Positions 47,891-59,993 of a stretch of 64,000 nucleotides of DNA are shown here, in pieces. The first letter of the stretch is position 1, and every line of letters begins with the position of its first letter. Origin of the DNA: Tamarix chinensis (taxonomy: Eukaryota; Streptophyta; Magnoliopsida; Caryophyllales; Tamaricaceae); contig CM060177.1 of assembly GCA_030549775.1 (NCBI GenBank), positions 69,716,638-69,780,637 of the forward strand. Reading direction: 5' to 3'. The notes under the pieces were generated by a model that worked only from the letters and a program-made list of their open reading frames with translations, searched no databases and was not told the DNA's origin. The translations under genes were made by a program, and so were the position numbers.

Positions 47891-48570
47891 CATAATGGTA
47901 TCAATATTAGCTAACTTAGTAATACTTATATGGAAATAAAGTTTAAGGCTTGGGATGAGTGGAAGACCACCTGAGAACGGTGGTGGTCCGGCGGCGGCGC
48001 GAGGCGGCGACGACGGCGGCGATGGAGGAGGAGAAGAGAGAAAAGGTGGGAAAAGTGGTTAGATGGGAGGAGGAAAAAGGAAGCTAAGTGTGGGGGAGGA
48101 GACAGCAGGGAGAGGGGAGCGGAAAGAGGGTGGTGGCGTGAGCAGGGAGGCGGCGCGCGGCGGCGGACGCGGTGGCCGAGGGAGGAGGAAGGTGGTGGAA
48201 ATGGTGGAGGCCGGAGGAGAAGGGAGCAGGGGGTAAGGAGGGTATGGGTAGGTAGGGGAGGACCTGCTGGTCACTTTGGAAGGTGGAGCAGGGGTTAATT
48301 ACGGCGGAGGTGGCGGCAGCGGGCGGCGCAAGGCGGCGGTGGCGTTTTTCGGGGTGGCACCTTCGCACGACTGTGGTGGCTAGTGCGGGGTAGGAACGGA
48401 GGCGGCGACGGTTTGGCTGCGTGGAGGGTGGTGCAAGGAAGGTTTTGGTGCGTGGAGGTGGTCGCGGCGGCTGCTAGAGGCGGCGGAAAGGGCGTCTGAT
48501 CTGGCGGCAGCGAGGCAGGGTTTCGGCAAGGTCCAAGGGCAGGACTTGCCCTGGGCCGTTCGGGGAGGGG

Positions 48571-48578
48571 TATTTATA
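48571..48578 (-). promoter_or_regulatory. TATA box of LTR C
   Basis: TATAAATA on the minus strand, followed by CCCCTCCCC. It lies 955 bp from the sense LTR start. Confidence 0.7.
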
Positions 48579-51234
48579 GGTGATTGAGGTGGGGAAAAAC
48601 GACGAACGGGAGAGGAATGGCACGCGGGGGCAGGTGCGGCAGGTTGCCGTTCGGCGGTGGCAGCCGGTCGCAGGTCTGTGGCTTGCAGGCTTGTTTGGCT
48701 GTGTGCGGAAAAAGGAAAGAAAATCAAGACACGTGAGGGCCAGGAGGGTATTGCTGGGTTGATTCGGGAATGAAAGGGACGGAAATGGCAGAAGAAGGAC
48801 GGTCGGACGGCAGGCCAAGTCAGCGGCGGCAGGCGCGAGTTGCAGGCCTGCGCGAGGAAGAAGACGACGGGCGGGGTAGGTTGGACCGGCGGTCCAGGGA
48901 AGAAAAGAGAGGGGAAGAAACCGGCCGGTCGGCAACGGTTATAACCTTCATAAACTCGCCGCGTCGTTTCATCATTCAGGAGGTCGAGACGCAGCGTCGA
49001 GTCGTTGGCTGGCAACGGTTATAAGGTTCATAATCACGACGCGGCGCTTCGGCGTCCTCGAGGTTAAAACGCGTCGTTGCGGCATCAGCAGCGAGGGCCA
49101 GCGCGCAGCGCTGGGCCGTGGGAGGGAGAAGAAGGGAGTTTGGGCCGGCGAGGCCCAACTCCGGCGAGAAGGTAGGAAAAGGAGAAAAGAAGGAAAAGAA
49201 AAAGGGAAAAAGGGAGAGAAAATGATATATTTTGGGTTTTGGATTTTACATGAATGATTTAGAATATCTTTGGGCCAATTAGAGTATTAGCATTTATAAA
49301 ATATTAAATAAATTCCCTTTTTACCTATTCTAGACTATTTTAGATAAATTTCCTTAATCCTCCATACTAATTAGGAAAATACCCAAATTTCTTCCAATTA
49401 AATTCTTTATTATTTTCCTCTCAATATACCTTAATTAACTCTCTACATTTTAATAATTAAATTTATATAATTAATTTTCCTAATAATTCCTTATTTGGCC
49501 AAAATTTGGAAATTAGGATTTTGGGGTATTTCAAAGAGAAAGGGAGGAGAACGGCCGGTCAAAATGGCGAGATCGCCGGCAAAAAACCAGGGCGGGCGGC
49601 GGATGTTGCAGGGTGGCGTCGGGGCTGGCAGGTGCGAAGGAGGAAGAAGAAAGGCAGGCGCTAGACCGGGCGGCAGGGAAAGAAAAAGAAAGAGAAGAAG
49701 AGAGGCAGACCGGGCCGGTTCAGCGTGACGGAGGTGGCATTAAATAAAACGAAGAGTTCCAGGGTGAAAACGGGCGAAACACAGCATGCAATCTGCCGAA
49801 GGAGAAGAACGGAACTGGGCCGCGGCAAGAGAAGAAAAGAAAGAAGGAAATTGGGTCGTGTCAGGCTCAAATCGGGGGAGGGGAGGAAGGAAAGAAAGAA
49901 AAAGAAAAAGGAAGAAAGAAAAAGGAAAAATAATTAGGTTAGGGCCAATTAAATTAACCTGAATATTTAGGATATTTAAAAATAATAATATTTAAATAAA
50001 ATAATATTTAAACCCCTTTTTAGTCTATATTAGGATTTTTAAAATATTTTCTATAATTTCCTATATTGATTAGTAAAACACCCTAATTTTCTCCAACTAA
50101 ATTATTTATAAAATTAATATTAATTTGAAACTATTTTCTTCTTCTTATTTTAAATAAAATAATTTATTTAATTAATTTTCAAAATAAAATGCTTAATTAG
50201 CTAAAATACCCAAATTCTCTTCTAATAAAAATACTTATAAATTTCTTCTTGATTTGCCCTAATTAATTCAATTTAAAAATAATTTATTTAAATAATTTTT
50301 ATAATAAATATTAATTAAATGTATTTTATAAAATTAGAAATTTTCGGGGCATTTCAATTATTATCACTATAATTATTTATAATTTCCTAATGATATTATT
50401 AATATTATTTTGGTGAGGGGTTGAAGCCCTTATGCCACCATTTATTTCGAATCATATTATTATTAGTATTTTTAGTATGATTATTGTTACTATTATTATT
50501 ATTATTATTATTATTATTATCATTGTTATTATTATTTTTAGTATCATTATTAGGGTAAAGTCTTCAACCTTATATTATCATTTTTTATAATATTACTATT
50601 ATTTCCTATATCTTTAACAAAGTTAGTAATTAGTTAATTTCATTTTTATCAAAAATCTAGTCTTAGAATAAGTTAGTAATTAATAGTATTTTTGGTAGGA
50701 GGAAATCTAATTTTAGCTTTTTCCTCGTATATGTGAGACTAGTGAAAGCCCTAAGGAGGCATAGGAGCGTACTCCAAGACCGGTGTCATTTTAGTTAAGG
50801 GTGTAACTAAGGCCTTATGTGTGTTGTGTGTATTACATGCCTTTGATGCCTTGTACAATGTTGTGATGTGTATCATATGCTATTAGTGGACTATTTTATG
50901 TATGGAGTAGCTTGGAGTCATGGTATGCTTATATGCCTTCTCATTGCGTATGTTGATGTGTATATATGGTGAAATGATATGGAATGTGATGTAATGTGTT
51001 GTGACCCCATAAGACATGCATGTGAGGATGTTAATGTGGTTTGTGTGGGGGAAAGGATGAAAAAGGAGAATGGGGGAAATAAGTTGACCTAGGAAAGTAA
51101 GTTGACTAAAAGGGAAAGAGGTTGACCGAGGGAAGTAAGTTGACAAAAGGGGAATAAGTTGACCAATGGATGTGAGTTGACCTAAGTAATTTAATGATCC
51201 ATGAGTGGAAGAATAAAATGGGAAATTTTAGGGT

Positions 51235-51600
51235 TTTGTGTGGAAGAATCTAATCTATGAATTTGTGTGGGAGAATCTAATCTATGGATTTGTGTGGGAG
51301 AATCTAATTTATGGTGTTATATGGGATAATCTAATCTATGGTGTAACATGGGAGAATCTAATCTATGGTTTTGTATGGGAGAATTTAATCTATATATGGT
51401 GTTGTATTGGAGAATCGAATCTATGGTTTTATATGGGAGAATCTAAGTACGTAGGGAAGAATCTAGGGTTTCGAATGGAAAAATCTATGGATGTGCATGA
51501 GAGAATCTAGGGTTTTGCATGGTAGAATCTATGATCTTGCATGGGAGTATCTATGGTCGTGCATGGGAGAATTTAAGGTTTTGTATGGTGGAATATAGGG
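51235..51600 (+). repeat. 27-bp-type minisatellite in LTR E
   Basis: About 12 units of GGGAGAATCTAATCTATGG plus TTTTGTAT, sense-strand equivalent of the arrays in A and D. It gives a repetitive WENLIYGF frame that is not a gene. Confidence 0.8.
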
Positions 51601-52451
51601 TTTTGTATGGATGGATCTAGTGTTTGCATGGGAGTCTAGGGTTTGCGTGAGAAATTTTGAAGGTTTGCATGGGAAGCTTAGCGTCCGCATAAGAGTAAAG
51701 TTTACGTATGAAAAGTTGACTTGGGATGTAAGGAAGGTAATAGAAGAGTTATTTGAGTGTTTGGAAGTTTTGGGTGAAAAATAGTACGTAAAACAGTATA
51801 AGGGTGCAAAGGAGGCTGAGTTAGGGTTTGGGGTAAAAACCTTAATTTGAGGGGGTGGTAAAAAGGAGAAATAAATGAGGGTGAGTGGAGTACGAGATAA
51901 TAATGAAAATGATCAAGTAAGGATGAGCATGATTGGCATGGAAAAATAATAAGTGGAATGTGAGAAATGGAAGGGTAACATGTGGACACGAGGAAGCTAG
52001 GGATTGGTGTGGCTAGTTAGGGTTTGGTGTGGTTACCTAGAGTTTTGTGACCACATGTGTGCTTGAGGAGTAAGGTGTAATGATGAGAGTTGAATCTAAA
52101 GGTTGTGATGTGTTGAGTGTTAAAAATGAATTGGGTCATGTGAAGTGGAGTGGGATGGACCACATACGATTAAATTAGGGTTTTGGAATAAAATCCTAGA
52201 GTGAGATGTGTAATGGACTTGGAAGTGTAAAATAGTGGGTCTTGACCCATATACTTAAGAGTTGGACTTCTAATGTGAGATAGGATATGGATGAAAGGAT
52301 GTTGGGGCAACTTGGGAGGTACATGAGTCTGATGATATGGAATGAGTCCGTTGGAGGATAGGTGTGAGGAGAGTGAGTCATGCACGTCTAGGGTAGAAAA
52401 TTTCTGAATAAGACACTTGACATTAATTATGTAAAGTGAAAGAGTATTGAG

Positions 52452-52580
52452 CCGGGCCTAGACCGATCCACCAGCATAATAGTGGCTAGGTACCAAGGTA
52501 TCTTGGAGACCGATCGACGGGCATATAATAGTGGTAGGGCATATTGCCTTAGGTATGTCGAATCCACCGGCTATAATTGT
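52452..52580 (+). repeat. First CCGGTGG-type array of LTR E
   Basis: Three diverged units (GATCCACCAGCATAATAGTGG and relatives). The spacer after it ends in GTGGAAC, where element F is inserted; the second array resumes at 59600. Confidence 0.7.
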
Positions 52581-52657
52581 GGGGGATCCTGAGCTTAATA
52601 AACCAAACCCTATAGTTTGCTAAGACACGTAAAAGACACTAATAATTATAGTGGAAC

Positions 52658-53493
52658 CGATGTGTTTTTATCAAAGTAGAGGAAGGTTGGATCAAAGATT
52701 GACGTGTAGAAAATGTCACCCACAAAATTATGAAAATGAAATGAAGGATTAAGATTGATTATAGCCGAAGAAATCAAGTTACAAAGATAGGTGTGTTTCA
52801 ATAGATTTGAACCAGGTTTCAAATGTGTCGAGTTTGAGTTCAATAGAGGAAGGCAATTGTCCCAGACTTTCCTTACTCTATGTCGACTCATAATGAGAGA
52901 GATAGACGCCAGCTAACAATACTCAAAGTTGTATTCAAATTCTTATTCATTCTACATATAATTCATGCATACAAGAAGGATATATATAGGTAAGTTCTAG
53001 CTTGAGTTCGAATGTGTTCCAGCCGGTCCTTAGCCTTAATTCAAGCCCATTAATCATGGTTGAATTAAGCCTATATAACCTTAATCCTAAGCATAATATC
53101 ATTGGTTAAATGATACTAAGGATTAATATTACAAAGCTATACAATTCAAACCCTAACTTACATAAAATACACTTAGGGTTAGGGTTTACAACAAGTTAAT
53201 ACAACTAATGAATATCATCACCATATCTTCTTGTTGTAAAGTATCATTCCATGTATGCCATAGTCTTACATGCTTTGAATACTTATACACATTAATGTGT
53301 ATTAACATCTTCTTCTTGCAAATATGTGACATACCTATAAGAACAACTTGAATGACTTTCAATATCAAGCATATAAGAATTATCAATAATATTTAACATG
53401 ATAGGCTCCAACATTAAAAAAGCTAAGTCTTCCTTACCTTGATAATTAATATGAACATGAAAATCATTAGGTTTATTAGATGCTCCTACATCA
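52658..53493 (-). repeat. 3' LTR of element F
   Basis: It aligns to 58724-59584 along its whole length with scattered changes; a 20-bp-scale deletion/insertion lies in the ATTACAAA..CAAACCCTAAC part. The first base is C instead of T, so the canonical TG/CA end is broken (CGATG versus TGATG). A TATA-like TATATATA is at 52981-52988. Confidence 0.92.
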
Positions 53494-53504
53494 TTCTACC
53501 CAAC
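53494..53504 (-). other. Polypurine tract of element F
   Basis: Minus strand AAGTTGGGTAGAA immediately before the LTR start TGATGTAGG. Confidence 0.55.
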
Positions 53505-54823
53505 TTGAGAAGAATTTTCCCTCAAATTATCATCAGAATAATAAGGAGACAAATCACCAACATTAAAATTTCTTGAAATTCCACCATAAGAATCTGAAAG
53601 TTCGAGTTTATAAGCATTATCTACAAACTTTCTTAGTATTTTAAATGGACTATCAGCTCTTGGCATTAGATTGTTTTTACGTAAATTAGGAAATCTTTCT
53701 TTACGCAAATGTAACCAAACTAAGTCACCAGGAGAAAACACATAAGAGTTTCTATGCTTATTTGCTTGAGCTTTATACTTGGCATTGGCTGTTTCAATGT
53801 TATTTTTGATTTTCTCATGAAGCTGTTGAAAAAATTGTACTTTATCTTTAGCTTTATAATTTTGTAATTCACCTTTTTTCAAAGGAATCATGTTAATAGG
53901 CATGTGAGAATTCACGCTATACACCACCTCAAACGGACTAGTTTGAGTAGTATTAGATGGGCTACGATTATAAGCAAAGTCTGCATGAGCTAACTTAACA
54001 TCGCAATCTTTAGTACTCTTATTAACTAAACCTCTTAATAATGTACCAAGGGTTCTATTAGTTACTTCAGTTTAACTGTTAGTTTGCAGATGATGCAAAG
54101 TGCTAAATAACAATTTAGTACCAAGCATATGCGATAAAGTTTTCCAAAAATAACTCATAAACTTGACATCCCGATCAGAAACAATGCTTTTAGGTAGTCC
54201 ATGAAGTTTAACAACCTCTCAAAAATACAAGTCAGCAACATGCGTGGCATCATCAGTTTTATTATATGGAATAAAATGAGCCATTTTAGAAAATCTATCT
54301 ACTACCATTAGAATAGAATCTTTACCACGTTGCGTTCTTGGTAACCCTAGGATAAAGTCCATGGTTTATCAGGAATGGGTAAAGGTGTGTATAAGCCTTT
54401 ATGAAAGTAACTTTTACTTTTTTGACACGTAAATATCTACTTATCATGGCTTGTACATGTTTAACCATTCTTGGCCAATATAAATTTTCTTGCAATAATT
54501 CCATAGTTTTTATGTATACCAAAATGTCCCGCAATGCTACCTTCATGTATTTCCTTGATTAGCAAGTCTCGAATACTAGATCTAGGAATAAAAAGTTTAT
54601 TTAATCTAAAAAAAAATCCATCTTGTATGACATAATTTCTATGGTATCCACTTTCTTTACATGCACTAAACATGTCCTTAAAATCTTCATCATTAGGATA
54701 TAAGTCTTTTATCATTTCAAAACCTAAGATTTTTGCATCCATCATAACAAGTAATATAGATCTACGAGAAAGAGCGCCAGCGACTATAGTTTCTTTACCA
54801 TCTAAATGTTTGACAGAGAACAC
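53496..54823 (-). pseudogene. Integrase of element F
   Basis: The stretch begins with GHFGIHKNYGIIARKF (zinc-binding His region; 54823-54461), passes a frame change near 54500, then [18 protein letters not shown] with the first Asp (about 54310), [15 protein letters not shown] with the second Asp (about 54180) and FAYNRSPSNTTQTSPFEVVY (about 53960). The last open part (53927-53496) has FSPGDLVWLHLRKERFPN and the NFNVGDLSPYY end typical of gypsy pol. One stop replaces a Gln-type codon near 54070. Confidence 0.85.
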
Positions 54824-55195
54824 AAAGGATTATAAGAAATTTACCCATTTTGCATGTCTTGGATTAACTTTCTTTTGACTATGTAAGTATTTTAAACTTT
54901 CATGATCCGAATGTAACACAAAGGGTTTTGGTCTTAGATAATGACTCCATGTCTCTAGACTTTGTATGATGGCACATAATTCCTTATCATAAGTCAAATA
55001 GTTAAGTTTGGCTCCATTCAACTTTTCAGAGAAAAATACTATAGGTTTCTTTTACTAAGAAAATACTCCTCCTATTCCAACTCCACTAGCATCACAAGTC
55101 ACTTCAAAAATAAGGTTAAAGTTGGGTAAAGATAGAACAGGGGCATGACAAAGTTTATCTTTGAGGGTTTCAAAGGCTTGAGTAGCTTCTTGTCC
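54824..55195 (-). pseudogene. RNase H of element F
   Basis: Shows [13 protein letters not shown], a stop, [20 protein letters not shown] and [19 protein letters not shown] with the conserved acidic residues. A stop (about 55054) splits the domain. Confidence 0.85.
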
Positions 55196-56274
55196 TTAAT
55201 AAAATTCACCCTTTTTCATGAGTTGAGTAATAGGTGTAGCTATGGTAGAAAAATCCTTAATGAATCTTCTATAGAAACTAGCTAATCTATGAAAACTTCT
55301 CACATCATGAACATTCTTAGAGATAGTCCATTCTTTTATAGCCCTAATCTTATCAGGATCTACTTTAATACCTTCTCCACTAATAATATAGCCTAGGAAA
55401 ACTACACTTGGAAGCATAAAATCATATTTATCAAGTTTTCCATATAGTTTAGCTTTCCTTAACTTATTAAATAATTTCTTCAAATGTACTAGATGATCAT
55501 AACTATTTTTGCTATACACAAGAATATCATCCAAATATAAAATAATGAAATCACTAAGAAAGGTCCGAGAACTTCATTCATAAGTCTCATAAATGAGCTA
55601 GGTGCATTACATAACCCAAAAGGCATAACCATCAACTCATAGAGACCATATTTTGTTTTAAAAGCAGTTTTCCATTCATCTCCATCTCTAATCCTTAATT
55701 GATGATATCCACTTGTCAAATCAATTTTGGAAAATACTTGTGCACCACAAAGTTCATCAAGCATATCATCTAATCTAGGCATAAGAAATTGATATTTGAT
55801 AGTAATATTATTCACAGCTCTAGAATCTATACACATACGCCAATTACCATCCTTTTTAGGCACTAGTAAAGCAGGAACACTAAAAGGACTCATACTTTCT
55901 CTTACAAATCCTTTATCCATAAGCTCTTGTATTTGTTTTTGTAATTCCTTAGCTTCTTCTGGGTTACATCTATAAGTCGGTTTATTAGGAATAGCCATAC
56001 TAGAAACAAGATCAATGGCATGTTCTATATCTCTTTTAGGTGGTAATCTAGGAGGTAAGTCATCAAGAAATACATCATTATACTCATCAAGCAACTTAAT
56101 TAAATTAGGATTTTCAATTTGTTGTTTTTCAGGTATAGAATCTTTAGAAACTAAAGCATAACAAATTCCTTCTTCTTTTATGCATTTCTTCATAGCCTTT
56201 TCATGTAAAAATAATATCTTTTTGTCATTACTTAAAGGCATATGATCACATAAAGAAGGTGTGAGCCTATACAA
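55196..56274 (-). pseudogene. Reverse transcriptase of element F, frameshifted at the active site
   Basis: A 261-codon open piece carries [59 protein letters not shown] and [21 protein letters not shown] one-base shift just after VLGPFL changes frame; the catalytic LDDILVYS is read only in the next piece (55534-55196), followed by VFLGYIISGEGIKVDPDKI. Apart from that shift the domain is intact, so this element decayed fairly recently. Confidence 0.9.
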
Positions 56275-56630
56275 TTACTTTTCTTTTTTCACCACATATT
56301 CATTAGTTACCCCATCATGAGTTGCTTTTCTATCATATTGCCATGGTTTACCCAAAAGTAATCCACAAGCATCTATAGGTAAAATATCACATAGAGCTTC
56401 ATCATGATAGTCTCTAATAGAAAATGTGATTAAAGCTCTTTTGTTTACTTTAACTCCTTTATCCATATTTAGTCATTGTAAAGAATAGGGTTTAGGATGA
56501 TTAGTAGTTTTCAAACCAAGTTTCTTAACCATTGCCTCACTAGCAACATTGGTACATGAACCACTATCAATTATAAGTCTACAAACCATGTCACCTATTT
56601 TATACTTAGTTTTAACATTTTTCTCTCTTT
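56275..56630 (-). pseudogene. Aspartic protease of element F
   Basis: The active-site LIIDSGSCTNVAS (codons at about 56560-56568 for DSG) is intact. It is followed by KPYSLQ, a stop in place of the usual Trp, LNMDKGVKVNKRALITFSI and ACGLLLGKPWQYDRKATHDG. Family pattern: DSGS..N..S and LLLGRPWQFDR. Confidence 0.85.
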
Positions 56631-57882
56631 AAGTAAGTGTAACACTAGGTTGTATTTGTAAAACTCTTTGAATTACAAAGGATGGGTCTCCTTCTTCATC
56701 TTCCATAGTTAATATTTCATTAGGAGATTCAACTTCTAATTCATCATCATTACTACATGGTTCCATTTCTTCTATTTCATGTAAGGTTAAGGCTTTTTGG
56801 TTAGGACAATCTCTAGTAAAATATCCATATCCTTTACATTTAAAACATTGTTTATTTGCCATTTTAACTACCTTATTTTTACCTTTATTATCTCTATTAT
56901 ACTTTTTATCATATGAAAATGTTGATTTAGGTGTAAAGGTATTAGAATAGGGTTTAGTTGAAGTTGAAGCATTAGACTTAACATAGGCTTTAGTTGATTT
57001 GGTTTGTCTTTCAAATTTCATAGCCAATTTAATCAAGTCATCAAGAGAGTCATAAGAGTACATGTCAACTTTGTCTCTTATTAAATTATTCAAGCCACAT
57101 AAGTACCTAGCACACTTTTGTTCTTTTCTTTCATGAACATCACAAATAAGGACTAGTCTTTCAAATTCTCTAGTGTCTTCTTCTACACAAAATAAACCTT
57201 GCCTTAGATTAGTCATTTTAACATACATATCTTGTTCATACTCTCTAGGCACAAATTTCTTTCTTAGGTGCTTTTTAAGTTTTTCCCAAGATTTTATTTT
57301 AGACTTCTCTTATCTTTCTCTTGTTCGCTTTAAATTATAATACCAAATTCGAACACACTTTTTGAACTTTAGCGTAGCTAATTTGTATTTTCTCTCATCA
57401 TCATATTTTTTAAACTCAAAAATAGCCTCAATCTCATGCAACCATTCAAAAAATGACTCCACATTCAAATCACCATAGAATTCAGGAAGGTCAAGTTTAA
57501 TACCTTAATCTTCATGGTATGCATTTCTTACTTGGAATGTAGGTGGTCTTCTTTGGTTACTCGATCCAAAAGAACTCATCTCTTCTTCTCCATCTTCATG
57601 ATGATGCATATTGAAATGTCCACGTCCACTCTTGGCATGGTAGATAGGCTTCATTCTTCCTTCCACGCTATCATGTGTGGCTTCCATGCGAACTTGCCAT
57701 GGTTTATGCTTCTCTTGTTCGACCAATTTAGCTTCCACACTTTGTAGTTGATGTTGCATTGTGTTTTGAGTTTGTAATTGAGCATCCATGCGTGTGGTGA
57801 GGCTCTTGATGGACTCTAGCAAGGGACACACTTCTTCACTAGACATGGTGAAGGTTGACACCCAACTCTTCTTGTTGCACAC
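56629..57882 (-). pseudogene. Gag of element F
   Basis: A likely start is the ATG at 57846 (MSSEEVCPLLESIKSLTTRM, a coiled-coil-like head). Then come IKLDLPEFYGDLNVESFFEW, IWYYNLKRTRER, SWEKLKKHLRKKFVPREYEQ and LDDLIKLAMKFERQTKS, and a CCHC knuckle CFKCKGYGYFTRDC. A stop at about 57506 precedes the capsid and another follows the RTRER segment. The tail before the protease is rich in acidic residues. Confidence 0.87.
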
Positions 57883-58707
57883 AATATGTTCTACAAATTT
57901 TAGGTGTTGGATTTGTTTTTCCTACAACCAAACAAGGCACAAACTAATTGCTAATTCACAATCAAATTACAATCACTACCTGTAGTCCTTGATTAGGTAC
58001 AAAGGAGATATTTCAGCCCTAAGAACATCCACTGCACACAGGTACACACAAAGATGGAAGTGGTATTCTATATATGGTATAAAATTCAACCACATAAAAT
58101 CATAGGATGTCGATTTTTGTCTTCAACATATGCACATCTTCAAGTGGGAGATTCGTGCTAATTGCTTCATAGAATATGTAGAGGAGATCCAGAGGGAGAG
58201 GATTGAGTGATTCTTTGAGAGAAAATGAAGAGAAATGGTTTGAATAGAAGATTTGCAATCCTAGCCTATTCGGTCGACGCTGAGATGGTGTTTCCAGGTT
58301 TCGGCTCTTTTGTGTTCTTCTCTATTTGATACACAAATGGAAAGTGAAATGGGTGGATTAACACTAGATTACGCACAAATAGAGAGTAGAATGAAGGAGG
58401 AATGAGGTGTTGGGGAGGCAAAAAATCGCAGCATATGAGGCGACACACAGAAACTGCTACACTCGGACTGCAACCTGATTGATATTTTATGTGAAAGGTT
58501 GGGGAAAATGCAACAAGATCGTTGCAAGATTGCAAGAACTTTAAGTAAGAACTTCAAGCAAGAACTTCAAGACCAAATCAAAAAGATCATAAAGAAGCAA
58601 GAATTCAAGGGAAAGGTTGAGTTATTGTGGATTTCATGATGTAAGAACACACGTGATATTCTGGTCTGTAAGGAGCTAGTTCGTGCGACAACTTCAAACA
58701 ATCGAAG
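57883..58707 (-). other. Leader region of element F
   Basis: About 0.8 kb between the primer-binding site and gag. No domain; short overlapping frames only. Confidence 0.6.
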
Positions 58708-58719
58708 CTTTGATACCAC
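58708..58719 (-). other. Primer-binding site of element F
   Basis: Minus strand TGGTATCAAAGC, complementary to the 3' end of initiator Met tRNA except near its end, 4 nt after the 5' LTR. Confidence 0.88.
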
Positions 58720-58723
58720 ACCT

Positions 58724-59584
58724 GATGTGTTTTATCAAAGTAGAGGAAGGTTGGATCAAAGATTGATATGTAGAAAATGTCAACCACGAAATTATGCAAA
58801 AGAAATGAAGGATTAAGATTGATTATAGTCGAAGAAATCAAGTTACAAATATAGGTGTGTTTCAATAGATTTGAACTGGGTTTCAAATATGTTGAGTTTG
58901 AGTTCAATGGAGGAAGGTAATTGTCCCAGACTTTCCTTTCTCTATGTCGACTCAAAATGAGAGAGATAGACGCCAACTAACTATACTCAAAGTTGTAATC
59001 AAATTCTTATTCATTCTGCATATAATTCATGCATACAAGAAGGATATATATAGGTAAGTTCCAGCTTGAGTTCGAATGTGTTCCAGCCGGTCCTTAGCCT
59101 TAATTCAAGCCCATTAATTATGGTTGAATTAAGCACATATAACCTTAATCCTAAGCATAATATCATTGGTTAAATGATACCACGGATTAATATTACAAAT
59201 ATATACATTTAACTATGATACATACTTGAAATTATATCAAACCCTAACTTACATAAAATACACTTAAGGTTAGGGTTTATAACAAGTTAATACAACTAAT
59301 GAATATCATCACCATATCTTCTTGTTGTAAAGTATCATCTCATATATGCCATAGTCTTGCATGCTTTGAATACTTGTACACATTAAAGTGTATTAACATC
59401 TTCTTCTTACAAATATGTGACATACCTATAAGAACAACTTGAATGGCTTTCAATATCAAGCATATAAGAATTATGAAGAATATTTAATATCATAGGCTCC
59501 AACATTAAGAAAGCTAAGTATTCTTTACCTTGAGAATTAATATGAACATGACAATCATTAGGTTCATTAGATGCTCCTGCATCA
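58724..59584 (-). repeat. 5' LTR of element F
   Basis: 861 bp, TGATGTG to GCATCA. Possible TATA box TATATATA at 59045-59052 (minus). About 530 bp U3 by that position. Confidence 0.92.
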
Positions 59585-59599
59585 AGAACACCATGGGAG

Positions 59600-59720
59600 C
59601 AGGGGTCATACCAATCCACCAGCATAAATGTTACCCTAAGTGACCGATCCACCAGCTAGAATAGTGGCCAGGCGCCGGAGTGCCCTGGAGACCGATCCCT
59701 TGGCTAAAATAGTAGGGTTC
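59600..59720 (+). repeat. Second CCGGTGG-type array of LTR E
   Basis: Three diverged units (GATCCACCAGCTAGAATAGTGG, GATCCCTTGGCTAAAATAGTAGG) after ACCATGGGAGCAGG, the resumed spacer. Confidence 0.7.
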
Positions 59721-59934
59721 CCGTACTCGTGTGGACATGATAAGAGCATGGTGTGAAAAGAATTCCAATAAGAGATTAATTAAGTAATTGATCTGGATTA
59801 TAATTGGACTTTTGTATTTTCACTTGAATGTTCATATGCTTTAGGTTATTACGATTGGACTTTATACTCTTTTTATTTTTCTGCATGGTTTATGTGATTT
59901 TATGTGTTGGCCTTAGTACACCGGTTACCTTACT

Positions 59935-59993
59935 TAGTACGCAGTGTACTACTTATCACCCTTTTTATGGGTGTTGCTCATTCCCACGAGTAG
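59935..59993 (+). promoter_or_regulatory. Three-hairpin cluster in LTR E
   Basis: TAGTAC-gcagt-GTACTA, CACCC-tttttat-GGGTG and TTGCTC-attcccac-GAGTAG. In the first stem the closing pair is T-A where other LTRs have C-G, a compensatory double change. The third stem keeps pairing through two G-U pairs. Confidence 0.75.

Larger units (their letters stand above)
44686..49533 (-). mobile_element. Solo LTR 'C' in the promoter region of LTR D
   Basis: 4848 bp, TGTAACACCCCCAAATTT to GGGGTATTTCA, with perfect AAGAG duplications (44681-44685 and 49534-49538). It is the innermost and so youngest layer of the CACTA-E-D-C nest. Its hairpin stems are nearly perfect and CpG sites are well kept, consistent with youth. 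The GC-rich part (47940-49160) yields long open frames (up to 211 codons) without domain similarity. No interior, so a solo LTR. Confidence 0.94.
40205..50356 (-). mobile_element. Solo LTR 'D' in LTR E, split by C
   Basis: TGTAACACCCC at 40205 to CGGGGCATTTCA at 50356, with perfect ATTAT duplications (40200-40204, 50357-50361). Without LTR C and one AAGAG copy it is 5299 bp. It has a TATA box (44488), very long AAT runs (43364-43472, 43693-43765), arrays (40850-41290), a minisatellite (42280-42720) and the hairpin (40634). No gag-pol, so a solo LTR. Confidence 0.93.
52658..59584 (-). mobile_element. Element F: complete Ty3/gypsy retrotransposon with short LTRs
   Basis: 6927 bp with LTRs of 836 bp (52658-53493) and 861 bp (58724-59584), target duplication GGAAC/AGAAC, primer-binding site, gag, protease, reverse transcriptase, RNase H and integrase in order on the minus strand. 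No chromodomain is seen after the integrase. Clade not assigned. Its short LTRs and protein sequence differ clearly from element A. Several stops and at least two frameshifts make it inactive. It lies between the two arrays of LTR E. Confidence 0.93.

Noticed and set aside
48380..49015. 211-codon minus-strand open frame, the second longest in the window
   Set aside because: It lies in the GC-rich part of solo LTR C, is Pro/Ser/Arg/Ala-rich with overlapping frames on both strands, and shows no domain.
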